Source of the DNA: JBGTIS01 sp041745535
GTDB taxonomy: Bacteria; Bacteroidota; Bacteroidia; Cytophagales; Cyclobacteriaceae
Length of the DNA: 54,657 bases
NCBI GenBank assembly: GCA_041745535.1
Contig: JBGTIS010000074.1
Coordinates: forward strand, 1-54,657
Reading direction: 5' to 3'
The notes below the pieces were generated by a model. The model was not told the DNA's origin. It did no database searches and saw nothing but the letters and a program-made list of their open reading frames with translations. Shown one piece after another: positions 34,359 through 42,502 of the stretch. A program made the position numbers and the translations under genes. The first letter of the stretch is position 1; every line of letters starts with the position of its first letter.

Positions 34359-34514
34359 GCACGTCATAGCGTGGGTGACGTCAGTATGACGGAACCCAAT
34401 GCTATCTCGTTCAGCCTTGCACACTGGTTACCAGCACAAGGGGAAGCAGTAGGCGATTGATTTACCAGATAACTTCGGGTCCTGAGCGTTGCTCAGCCCC
34501 TCGGTATGACGTGC
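34359..34514 (+). repeat. Hairpin repeat family, copy D (156 bp)
   Basis: The best preserved copy. Ends are GCACGTCATAGCG and CGGTATGACGTGC. Left hairpin CGTCA-GTA-TGACG, core GGAACCCAATGCTATCTCGT, GCACACTGGTTA, CCAGATAACTTCGGG, right hairpin CTGAGC-GTT-GCTCAG and CCCCTC. Confidence 0.85.
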
Positions 34515-34572
34515 TCATCGATAACTTTGGGGTCCTAAGTCGCACTTCAGCGGCGTGGCCGTTATGACGTGC
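34515..34572 (+). repeat. Tandem second right arm of copy D
   Basis: ATAACTTTGGGGTCCT, a hairpin AAGT-CGC-ACTT and CCGTTATGACGTGC repeat the right arm of copy D directly after it. The hairpin sequence differs from the first arm but pairing is kept. Confidence 0.75.
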
Positions 34573-34703
34573 CCATCGAAAAATATAACGTGTCATAATA
34601 ATAAAAGCAATAAAATTTACAGCCTTAATATTATTTGCCGTGCCGGTTTTCTGGAACATTAAATTAATTTCATTATTTTGCTATCCACTAAACTGTACTA
34701 TCT

Positions 34704-34991
34704 ATGGAAGAACGCAAGAAATATGAGGAAAAAGCCTTCGCGATTCTGAAAGACCTGTTCGCTAAAATTGAAGACCTGGAACACAAAGCCATACAGGCAC
34801 GGGCTGAATTTTCTGATGAGGTAGAGGAGCATTTGTATGATCTGAAAAATAAAAAAGGTAAATTATATACTGAATATGAACGCATGAAGACTTCGGGTAA
34901 CGGCGCGTTTGAAGAAATTAAGGGTGGTTTTGAAGTTGCCGTGGAAGCGCTGTCTTCTGCTTTCAAAAAGGCCAGATCTCATTTTAAATGA
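34704..34991 (+). CDS. Small coiled-coil protein, sll1863-like
   Basis: A 95-residue, highly charged, almost wholly helical protein (EERKKYEEKAFAILKDLFAK, DLEHKAIQARAEFSDEVEEH, LYDLKNKKGKLYTEYERMK, AFEEIKGGFEVAVEALSSAF). The amphipathic end GAFEEIKGGFEVAVEALSSA resembles the sll1863 group of stress-related coiled-coil proteins, in which a Trp/Phe-containing helix repeats every 11 residues. No signal peptide. Its stop overlaps the start of the next gene by four bases (ATGA), so the two are made together and probably interact. I cannot give a function; the sll1863 link is by general pattern only. Confidence 0.82.
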   Translation: MEERKKYEEKAFAILKDLFAKIEDLEHKAIQARAEFSDEVEEHLYDLKNKKGKLYTEYERMKTSGNGAFEEIKGGFEVAVEALSSAFKKARSHFK

Positions 34992-37900
34992 TCCGAAACA
35001 AAAGCGTATACGCGAACTTTAACCAACTGCTCAACGAACATTTTTTACCAGCGTTGGTGCAACCCCTGCACCATCAGATAGCATTTATACGGCATTTCGA
35101 GCAAAATCTATCCGACTTTTATATCAGCCTCAATCTGGTAGCCAATGAGGACTGGTCGGCCCACCACCGTGTTTTTCAGGAAATCCTGCAGTTCCAGCAA
35201 AAAGTGTATGCCCTTACGCAGGAAGACCTGAAAGCTGAGGAGGGTGACTTCTCACCGGAAACCTTTCATACCGCTGCCGATGCCTATGTATCCGGATTAA
35301 AGAAAACCAGCAAAGAGATACAGAAAGCCGATCGGTTTGCCACCGAAACCTACGACCACTCGCTGGTAAAAGTGGGTAAACTGTATAAACGCAAAACTCT
35401 GGCACTTTCGCAGTTGCCGGTACAGGCACAGAATATCCTGAGAAAAAGAATGAAAAAGGAATTGCTGCCGCCTGTGCGATGGCTGCAAACCATTCCCTAT
35501 CGCAATCTTACAGCCTATTACATGCAGTATGAGTTGGCCGAACAAATGCTTAGCCTGGTAGAAAGCATGTATCGCTCCATTGCCGGCACCACCACCGACC
35601 TTTGGAAAATTGAAGAAGAGATTTTCACCATTTTCAATCAATACCTTAACCAGACCTATGGGGTAGACAAACCGGAGGAACTACCTGCCCTGCCGGTGTT
35701 ACCCGCCGACGCTTTCCAGCAAACCCTGGAAGAAGCTTTGGACAAAATCGACCACCAGCAAAAAGCCATTGAAGCTACCGCGGCCGAGCTGCTGGATGCC
35801 GTATTCAGCGAGTACAACGATGCGTATGAAAAAACAGGCACCTTTGAAATGCCCGCCCGGAGGTTCAGTCAGGCCGGACTAAAAAAAAAGGCCGACCTGG
35901 TAAAAAAGGTGTATGCCAGGCAGTTACAGGGTTGGAAGAACACACTTTTTGTAATGGTGGAAGACTGGAATCTGGACCTGGAATTTAATCAGCTTTGTAT
36001 GGCCATGCTCAGCCAGCAGGTATCGCACCAGCGCTGCTTCGAAGAGAAAATAGCGCAGCGCATTCTGCCGCAACTGGAAACAACCTTCCACTGTATTGAA
36101 GAAATCCGCCATTCGTTACTGGAAAACCTGCGCCAGGATAGTGACAAAAATATCAGGACGGCTTTGATGGCCGGAAAGAAGTCGGTAGACAATCCACTGA
36201 TCCGGTTTATGTTACCCCACACCATTGAGGTATTGTACAAACAACAGCTGCCAGAAACCCTGGATCAGTTGCAGGCTTCGGTAGATGCGCTAATTGCTGC
36301 CATTTCTGAAAAAAGAGGTATTACCAGTAGTCCCGACTACAACAAACCTGTGAAGTCATCGGATATCGACTACATTCCGCCGCGGCAGATCGTAACTTTT
36401 GAGTCGTTGCCTGCCTTGCTGAAAACCATTACCAGTGTAAAAAGCCAGGTAGCCAACCAGCAGGTTGACATGCAGAAACGCATCAACGAAATCGGGCAGA
36501 TCTCTTATTTTAACCTGGAAGCCGCCCTGTCGGTGCTGGATAACAAAGAAACCCAGACCCAGGATCCGGAAGAAATTGCCAGCCAGGGATTGGAAAGGGC
36601 GCTATCCAATGGAGAGAGCATACGGGTGAGCTTACTGCAAACTACCGGGCTTATCCACAAAGAACTAACCGAAGGGATACTGGAATTTAATCGGCAGGTG
36701 ATTGAATTAAAAAACAATAACTATGCGTTAGAACTGAAGTTCCGGATTGCCAAAGCTAAGGCCATTGAACGTACGCGGATGTACAAGCAAAAGGCCATAC
36801 AGCGGGCAAAAAACCTGGTACCGCAAACCCTGGGGTTCTTTAAAACCACCTACCGGGAAAGTTCCTCGCTGTTGCAGTCGTACCAGAAAAGGATGGGCAT
36901 TTCGGCCAACACGGCAAAGGTATCCAGCGAAATCTCTGATTTTTTGTCAGAAACCGAATCGGCCATCAACCGGTTGCCTTATGTGTACCAGCGCCTGTTC
37001 AGCATTCAGCCACTGGAAGAAGAAATCTTTTATGAGGAACGGCAGAAGGAAATGACCAGCATTTGCAAAGCGTATCAGAACTGGAACAAGAACCGGTATG
37101 CGCATGTGCTGGTGGTGGGCGAAAAAGGGAGTGGCATTACTACCCTGCTAAATTTTTTTATTAAGAGAATAACCGACAAAGGCATGCTGCCCTATCCGGT
37201 AGAACGGATTAGCACGCACCATCAGATCTGGACAGAAGCGCACTTTTTTGAGTTTTTTAATCGCGCCTTTCCCGATCATCAGTTCAAACACGTGGCTGAC
37301 ATCGCCACTTACCTGGATGAGGAAAAGCGGATTATTGTGCTGGAAAATCTGGAACACATGTATCTGAAAAAGATCGGTGGGTTTGCCTGTTTGAAGCTCT
37401 TGTTTGAACTGATTTCCAAAACCAGCAGAAAAGTTTTCTGGTTAAGCTCCTCCACGGTGTATGCCTGGCAATACCTGAACAAGTCCATTCACATATCCGA
37501 TTATTTTGAATATACCATTCAGCTAGAGAACCTGAGCGATGAGCAGATGAGCGAGGTGATTCTGAAACGCCACAGGGCCAGTGGTTATTCGCTTACTTTT
37601 ACTTCCAATTTGTTAAAGAAAAACAAAAAGAAGCTGGAGAAGCTTTCAGAAGCTGAACAGCAGGCGTATTTGCAGGAAGAATATTTTAAAGACCTGAACA
37701 AAATCAGTGATGGCAATTTCAGCATTGCCCAGCTTTTCTGGCTTCGGTCAGCTATTAAGGTTACCAAAGATTCGATTACCATTGGTTCTTTAAGGGAGAT
37801 GGATTTTTCATTCCTGCAATCTATTGCTTTGTCAAAAATTATCACCCTGCACCTGCTGATCCTCCACGACGGACTTACTGAAACCCAGTATGCCACCATT

Positions 37901-38074
37901 ATGCATCAGGGGCAGAAAGAAAACCGCGAACAGAAACGCACACAGGCACGCCTTAGTTTGCTTCAGTTGCTGGACGATGGCCTCATCGTAAAAACCGAAG
38001 ACCTTTATCTGGTCAACCCCCTGCTCTACCGCCCCGTAGTGCAGTTATTACAAACCAAAAACTTTTTGCATTAG
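34988..38074 (+). CDS. Large helical protein with AAA/STAND-like P-loop domain (K-less Walker A)
   Basis: A 1028-residue protein, unrecognised as a whole. Residues 1-650 are alpha-helical with long charged helices (such as DLWKIEEEIFTIFNQYLNQT and ELKFRIAKAKAIERTRMYKQ) and no clear TM. Residues about 700-900 form a P-loop domain: LVVGEKGSGITTLLNFFIKR has the Walker A frame Gly711 to Thr718 but Ile in place of the invariant Lys, followed by a Walker B-like RIIVLENLEHMY (781-792, Glu786 where Asp is usual) and a sensor-like KVFWLSSST (815-823). The C-terminal 120 residues (HDGLTETQYATIMHQ, SLLQLLDDGLIVKTEDLYLV) look like a winged helix, as in AAA+/STAND/Orc-type ATPases. It overlaps the coiled-coil gene by four bases. 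It may bind but not hydrolyse nucleotide, or use a shifted lysine (Lys713). Confidence 0.85.
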   Translation: MIRNKSVYANFNQLLNEHFLPALVQPLHHQIAFIRHFEQNLSDFYISLNLVANEDWSAHHRVFQEILQFQQKVYALTQEDLKAEEGDFSPETFHTAADAYVSGLKKTSKEIQKADRFATETYDHSLVKVGKLYKRKTLALSQLPVQAQNILRKRMKKELLPPVRWLQTIPYRNLTAYYMQYELAEQMLSLVESMYRSIAGTTTDLWKIEEEIFTIFNQYLNQTYGVDKPEELPALPVLPADAFQQTLEEALDKIDHQQKAIEATAAELLDAVFSEYNDAYEKTGTFEMPARRFSQAGLKKKADLVKKVYARQLQGWKNTLFVMVEDWNLDLEFNQLCMAMLSQQVSHQRCFEEKIAQRILPQLETTFHCIEEIRHSLLENLRQDSDKNIRTALMAGKKSVDNPLIRFMLPHTIEVLYKQQLPETLDQLQASVDALIAAISEKRGITSSPDYNKPVKSSDIDYIPPRQIVTFESLPALLKTITSVKSQVANQQVDMQKRINEIGQISYFNLEAALSVLDNKETQTQDPEEIASQGLERALSNGESIRVSLLQTTGLIHKELTEGILEFNRQVIELKNNNYALELKFRIAKAKAIERTRMYKQKAIQRAKNLVPQTLGFFKTTYRESSSLLQSYQKRMGISANTAKVSSEISDFLSETESAINRLPYVYQRLFSIQPLEEEIFYEERQKEMTSICKAYQNWNKNRYAHVLVVGEKGSGITTLLNFFIKRITDKGMLPYPVERISTHHQIWTEAHFFEFFNRAFPDHQFKHVADIATYLDEEKRIIVLENLEHMYLKKIGGFACLKLLFELISKTSRKVFWLSSSTVYAWQYLNKSIHISDYFEYTIQLENLSDEQMSEVILKRHRASGYSLTFTSNLLKKNKKKLEKLSEAEQQAYLQEEYFKDLNKISDGNFSIAQLFWLRSAIKVTKDSITIGSLREMDFSFLQSIALSKIITLHLLILHDGLTETQYATIMHQGQKENREQKRTQARLSLLQLLDDGLIVKTEDLYLVNPLLYRPVVQLLQTKNFLH

Positions 38075-38114
38075 CGCCAACCGCCCGTTATCAGGAAGCA
38101 TATGAAACCAACGC

Positions 38115-38272
38115 GCACGTCATGGCGAGGGGAGACACCGAAGGTAGAAACCCTATGCTATCTTGTTCAGTCGCGCACACTGGTTATCATCTGAAAGGGA
38201 ACCTGTAGCCTACAACTCAACCAGATAACTTCGGGGGCTTGGGTTTTGCCCTTACCCCTCGTTATGGCGTGA
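38115..38272 (+). repeat. Hairpin repeat family, copy E (158 bp)
   Basis: Ends GCACGTCATGGCG and CGTTATGGCGTGA keep pairing although both changed (compare CATAGCG/CGTTATG in other copies). Core AAACCCTATGCTATCTTGTT, GCACACTGGTTA, CCAGATAACTTCGGG; left hairpin ACC-GAA-GGT, right GGG-TTTTG-CCC within GGGG/CCCC. Lies 40 bases after the P-loop gene. Confidence 0.82.
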
Positions 38273-38287
38273 TCATCAGGAATGAGA

Positions 38288-38316
38288 GTACGTCATAACA
38301 ACCGGGGGCATCGGCC
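38288..38316 (+). repeat. Left-end fragment of the hairpin repeat
   Basis: GTACGTCATAACAACCGGGG resembles a left end of the family, 15 bases after copy E; the rest of the unit is absent. Confidence 0.45.
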
Positions 38317-38434
38317 TGAAATGCATAAAACATAAAACCATGCCTGCATTAAGAAAATTTTTATGAGATTTGCTACCGGGCAGCTTTCCTTTTACCCTAT
38401 ATTGAAACCTTTATCACCGGGCACCACCACCATT

Positions 38435-39796
38435 ATGATCTATACCTCTCAGAACCTGAAACCCATTATACAACTCTTAGCATTCTCAGGGCTGCTGATG
38501 CTGATCGGCACAGCCTGTAACCGGCAAAACAAAGAAAACACTTTGCGGCAACCAGCAGCGGATCAGACTATCAATACTAAAAATATCTCTTTTTCTGAAG
38601 CCCTGTTGCAGGACAAAATTTTGGGCATGCTCATCGGGTCGGCCATCGGCGATGCCATGGGAGCTCCTACCGAAATGTGGTCCCGCACTGCCATGCAAAC
38701 GGAATATGGCTATATCAGCGACCTCACTCCCGTAATCAGAGAGCCTTCGGCGGAAGGCACCTGGGCCTATAACTTACCGCCGGGCGGCACCACCGACGAT
38801 ACCCGATGGAAAGTGCTGGTCACCAATTTTGTAACCGGTACTGACAAAATTGTACCGCCCCTGGAAAAGGATTTACAACCGAAAGATTTCGCTTCCTTTA
38901 TCATGCGACAATATCAGCAGGATATCGATGAACTGAAAGATATTGATAGCTTTGAGCCGGGACCTTTCGAACAGGGGATGCGACAGATCTCCTGGCTACA
39001 GGAGTGGGCTGTGGTTTCCAAAGCCTTTGTCGACAACGATATTACCGCCTACACCCAGGCACTGAACCGTTTTTATGGTGGTGAAATGGTATGTGCCGGC
39101 ATGCTGTTTGCTCCGGCTTTAGGTGGTTTTTATCCGGGCAATCCGGCCCGGGCCTACGACCAATGCTACCAGATTGACATTTATGATATAGGGTATGCCC
39201 GGGACATCAGCGGACTCACAGCGGCCATGGTAGCCGCAGCCATTCCCCCCGATGCTACGCCCGATTCCATACTGGCGGTAGTGAGAGATATTGATCCACA
39301 GGGGTATTTCAAAAGTAGGCTCGTAGGGCGTATTGCTTATAACCTGCTGAAAGATGCCCGTGCCATTGTGCGGCAGGCCCAACAAACTCAAATCCAGGAT
39401 GTATTTACACCCGGTACGAAAACTCCGGTAATTCCTACCAATTCTCCCCACGATTCGTTGTACCACGCCCAACTGGAAGCGGCATATGCCCTGTTACACA
39501 GTCGAGAGCAATACATGCCGTTTCATGCCTCCGAAATTTACCTGGTTAATCTGGTCGCGCTTTTATTCAGCGATTTTGATTTTCAACAAGCCCTGGAGTT
39601 TGTCATCAATTTTGGCCGCGATAACGACACCACCGGCGCGGTTACAGGTGCCATCCTGGGTGCTTATTATGGGGCGGAAAAACTGCCGAAAGCTATGGTA
39701 GAAAAAGTAATCCGTACCAATCAGAAAATGGGGGTAGATTTTACAGCTCTGGCCCAAAGTATCACGCAAACGATTATTTCCGGTCAGGATGAGTAA
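38435..39796 (+). CDS. ADP-ribosylglycohydrolase family protein with export signal
   Basis: ADP-ribosylglycohydrolases remove ADP-ribose from modified substrates using two metal ions. Family motifs: GMLIGSAIGDAMGAPTEMW, GGTTDDTRW (Thr-Asp-Asp metal ligands), GEMVCAGMLFAPALGGFYPG and FGRDNDTTGAVTGAILGAYY near the end (DxD metal ligands). I choose the ATG at 38435 (453 residues); the frame extends 24 codons upstream to 38363 but the inner start gives a clean signal (PIIQLLAFSGLLMLIGTAC), with Cys in a lipobox-like setting followed by NRQNKEN. That would place the enzyme outside the cytoplasm, which is unusual for a family best known from cytoplasmic DraG/ARH. The protein is longer than DraG (about 300). 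MscS follows after 50 bases. Confidence 0.87.
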   Translation: MIYTSQNLKPIIQLLAFSGLLMLIGTACNRQNKENTLRQPAADQTINTKNISFSEALLQDKILGMLIGSAIGDAMGAPTEMWSRTAMQTEYGYISDLTPVIREPSAEGTWAYNLPPGGTTDDTRWKVLVTNFVTGTDKIVPPLEKDLQPKDFASFIMRQYQQDIDELKDIDSFEPGPFEQGMRQISWLQEWAVVSKAFVDNDITAYTQALNRFYGGEMVCAGMLFAPALGGFYPGNPARAYDQCYQIDIYDIGYARDISGLTAAMVAAAIPPDATPDSILAVVRDIDPQGYFKSRLVGRIAYNLLKDARAIVRQAQQTQIQDVFTPGTKTPVIPTNSPHDSLYHAQLEAAYALLHSREQYMPFHASEIYLVNLVALLFSDFDFQQALEFVINFGRDNDTTGAVTGAILGAYYGAEKLPKAMVEKVIRTNQKMGVDFTALAQSITQTIISGQDE

Positions 39797-39846
39797 ATTA
39801 TCAGTTTTTAATTAACTTAGGATGCAGTAACCATTTCTGTTTTGCC

Positions 39847-40842
39847 ATGAACAAGCATTTCTTTATAATTATATTATCAGGATTATTTGGACTGGTATTC
39901 GTGCTTCCTTTACAGGCACAAACGGCATCCTCCTCCCAGGGCAAAGCCGATTCATCTTTCAACCGGGCTATCGATAGCCTGGGGCAACAGATAACGGGTA
40001 CCGCGGATACGGCTACCGCAGAGGCCAGAGAAAAACTGCCGGAAGTAATTGCGGCACCGAAAACTTTTCTGGATACTATCTCCGTTGGGAAAATCTTCTG
40101 GAGTATCTTTTTTATCCTGTTCGGATACCTGCTCATCCGTGCCATTACCCGTATTCTGGGAAGAATCGCGGAAAGAAGTGCCCAGTATCGCATTACCCTG
40201 AAAGGCATTATTCCGGTTATCCGCATTGTGGGCTGGATCATTATTATCACCGTAATCATCTGGGGGGTAATTACCCCTCCCATATCCACCATTGTGGCAG
40301 TAACGGCTTCCGTAGGGCTGGCGGTAGGGTTTGCCTCTCAGGATATTCTGAAAAATATTTTTGGTGGGGTGGTCATCTTAATGGACAGCCCCTTTCATGT
40401 GGGCGATAAAATAGAGATCGACTCTTTTTATGGCGAGGTACTGGAAATAGGCCTGCGTTCCACCCGCATCGTTACGCCCGACGATTCGGTGGTTATCATT
40501 CCCAACGGTGAGCTGATGAACACCGCTGTGTCGAACAGCAACGGCGGCGAACTGAACTGCCAGGTAGTGGCTGAAGTGTATTTACCCATGAATGTGGATA
40601 CGGAAAAAATCAGGCAGATTGCCACCGAAGCCGCCTGTATCTCCAAATACATTTATCTGAACAAACCCATTGCCGTACTCTTTTTCCATGAAATTAAAGA
40701 CCGCCGGGCGTACCTGAAAATGCGACTCAAAGCCTATGTAATGGACATCCGCTATGAGTTTGCCTTTAAAAGCGACCTTACTGAAATTGTGATCCGAGAA
40801 CTGCTGGACCAGCAAATTATTTCCATGGAAGATTATGCCTAG
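39847..40842 (+). CDS. MscS family mechanosensitive channel
   Basis: A small-conductance mechanosensitive channel of 331 residues. The signal peptide (NKHFFIIILSGLFGLVFVLP to LQAQ) is followed by a short periplasmic linker, helices around residues 77-105 and 115-143, and the pore-lining TM3 (VTASVGLAVGFASQDILKN then IFGGVVILMD). The beta domain is clear (HVGDKIEIDSFYGEVLEIGL, STRIVTPDDSVVIIPNGEL, SNSNGGELNC). It releases ions and small solutes on hypo-osmotic shock in the inner membrane. The gap of 50 bases after the ADP-ribosylglycohydrolase gene allows co-transcription. Confidence 0.93.
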   Translation: MNKHFFIIILSGLFGLVFVLPLQAQTASSSQGKADSSFNRAIDSLGQQITGTADTATAEAREKLPEVIAAPKTFLDTISVGKIFWSIFFILFGYLLIRAITRILGRIAERSAQYRITLKGIIPVIRIVGWIIIITVIIWGVITPPISTIVAVTASVGLAVGFASQDILKNIFGGVVILMDSPFHVGDKIEIDSFYGEVLEIGLRSTRIVTPDDSVVIIPNGELMNTAVSNSNGGELNCQVVAEVYLPMNVDTEKIRQIATEAACISKYIYLNKPIAVLFFHEIKDRRAYLKMRLKAYVMDIRYEFAFKSDLTEIVIRELLDQQIISMEDYA

Positions 40843-41008
40843 CGGATAGCATCTGCTACTGAAGAGTTGATAAGAGAAGCTTATTGTATTTGCGCTTCTG
40901 CCTGTCATCTGTTTTTTTTGTACCATAACCACCTGACCCTTACCCGGCATGTACCGAAAAAGCGACCAAAGGTGTGAAAGGAAAATTATTCATTACAATA
41001 ACAGTTAC

Positions 41009-41536
41009 ATGAAAATCAGAATTGGCATCATCAACGTTTCCGACCGGGCCAGCAAGGGCATTTATGAAGACATTCCCGGTAAAGCCATTGCCGAAACTCT
41101 TAGCGAATATTTAATCTCGCCCTGGGAAAAGGTATATGCTGTTATTCCCGACGAACAGGACCAGCTGGAGCAAACCATGATTCGCATGGCCGATGCCCAA
41201 GGTTGCTGCCTCATCATTACGTCCGGCGGTACCGGACCGGCAAAACGGGACGTTACGCCCGAAGCCACCGAAGCCGTGTGCCAGAAAATGATGCCCGGAT
41301 TCGGCGAACTGATGCGACAGGTGAGTTTACAGTATGTGCCCACAGCCATTCTGTCACGGCAAACGGCAGGCATCCGCCATCAAACCCTGATTGTAAATCT
41401 GCCGGGCAAGCCCAAAGCCATTCGCCAGTGTCTGGACGCCGTGTTTCCGGCTATCCCCTACTGCATTGACCTGCTGGAAGGGCCGTATCTGGAATGTAAT
41501 GAAGCCATCATCAAACCTTTCCGGCCAAAATCGTGA
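41009..41536 (+). CDS. mogA: MogA-like molybdopterin adenylyltransferase
   Basis: Molybdenum cofactor enzyme that adenylates molybdopterin before molybdate insertion. From the ATG at 41009 (175 residues) the protein begins KIRIGIINVSDRASKGIYED, the family start; the frame extends 20 codons further up to 40949 without family similarity. The MoCF_biosynth motif is present: LIITSGGTGPAKRDVTPEAT, then MPGFGELMR, TAILSRQTAGI and LIVNLPGKPKAIRQCL. It is MogA rather than MoaB by the long GIYEDIPGKAI and LPGKPKA blocks. It fits the need of the molybdenum hydroxylase encoded at 15-17.6 kb, though it is not linked to it. No molybdenum-cofactor riboswitch was noticed upstream. Confidence 0.9.
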   Translation: MKIRIGIINVSDRASKGIYEDIPGKAIAETLSEYLISPWEKVYAVIPDEQDQLEQTMIRMADAQGCCLIITSGGTGPAKRDVTPEATEAVCQKMMPGFGELMRQVSLQYVPTAILSRQTAGIRHQTLIVNLPGKPKAIRQCLDAVFPAIPYCIDLLEGPYLECNEAIIKPFRPKS

Positions 41537-41737
41537 TGCGATTCTGAAAAAAATTTTAAACCTTCCTGAATGCTAAATGGTTCATTTTTAGAAATATACC
41601 CTTTACTTTTTTTGTTAATGGTGTTTAGTTATTATATTTAATAACCAGTTATCTAATCCGCTTATCTATGGATTGCACATCTACATATTTCTCTTCAAAA
41701 AACATTTTTAATTTTTCACCATAAACTTAGTATTCAT

Positions 41738-42199
41738 ATGGAAAACAACGAGTTAGAAAAAGCAGATCTATTGTTTAATGATAGTCTGGAAGCTTTGTAT
41801 CTGCACAGTAAAGAATGGCGGGAGGAAATAAGTTCCTGGAAAATGGAGCTTAACTTTTTTCAGAAATTGCTCGATACCTACGCGGCCCGATGTACGGAAG
41901 TTGAACAGAAAATGAAACTGGATCATTTTCAGAACCTGATTATTTATTATAACGGGGAACTTCTGGACTATTTTAATCAGAAAGTAAGGAGACATACCAA
42001 ACACCTTAAAAATCATATGAATGGCCAGTCGGAGGCTACTGATAAGGAAAAATATCAGAACAAATCCGAAGAGTTACTGTCAGAGTTATTCGCGTTCGCT
42101 ACTGAATACCGTAAATACAAAGCAGAGTTCTTCCAGTTTATGGAAGAATGCTTTGGGCAGGAAGAAAAGGCACAAATGCCTTCTTCAACCATGAGATAA
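41738..42199 (+). CDS. Helical protein of unknown function
   Basis: A 153-residue soluble protein of unrecognised family. It is nearly all helix with heptad-like patterns: LLFNDSLEALYLHSKEWREE, SWKMELNFFQKLLDTYAARC, MKLDHFQNLIIYYNGELLDY, FAFATEYRKYKAEFFQFMEE. This looks like a two- or three-helix coiled coil. There is no signal, TM or metal motif. Coding quality is normal (ATG preceded by AT-rich leader, typical composition). Single gene, with a region rich in inverted repeats downstream (42391-42430). Confidence 0.75.
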   Translation: MENNELEKADLLFNDSLEALYLHSKEWREEISSWKMELNFFQKLLDTYAARCTEVEQKMKLDHFQNLIIYYNGELLDYFNQKVRRHTKHLKNHMNGQSEATDKEKYQNKSEELLSELFAFATEYRKYKAEFFQFMEECFGQEEKAQMPSSTMR

Positions 42200-42390
42200 C
42201 TCATTGTGGAGACTTTATTGTACTCAGTGGGTATCGGGTAGCTTTATCATAACTATTTTTCCGAGAATGGTTTTTATCGCGGAAAGAAATTAATTCTCTT
42301 TTGAGAAATGTATGGTAGATAAAAGGTTTACCTGTAACCCACTGACCCTGCATTATATAAAATCTAATGCTGTCGGAATCCGATTGTACC

Positions 42391-42430
42391 ATAGCGTGCT
42401 ATGCGGTCAGGTTCACACACCTGTTAGCAT
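42391..42430. repeat. Overlapping inverted repeats upstream of the dehydrogenase gene
   Basis: A perfect palindrome CATAGC-GT-GCTATG (42391-42404) overlaps a second nested one: TGCTA (42398-42402) with TAGCA (42426-42430) enclosing CAGGT (42409-42413) and ACCTG (42420-42424). The two foldings exclude each other. No U-run. The remaining 42200-42502 interval holds no gene. Confidence 0.55.
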
Positions 42431-42502
42431 AAATACCATAAAATAAGTATTGCCATAATTATTATATATAAAACAGGCACTCCATACCCAAACCTTTCAT
42501 GC

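Noticed and set aside
28620..38316. Repeats as integron attC sites
   Set aside because: They have complementary ends and bulged arms like attC, but the R-box GTTRRRY/RYYYAAC cores are not placed as required, no integrase is present and the intervening genes are in mixed orientations and spacings.
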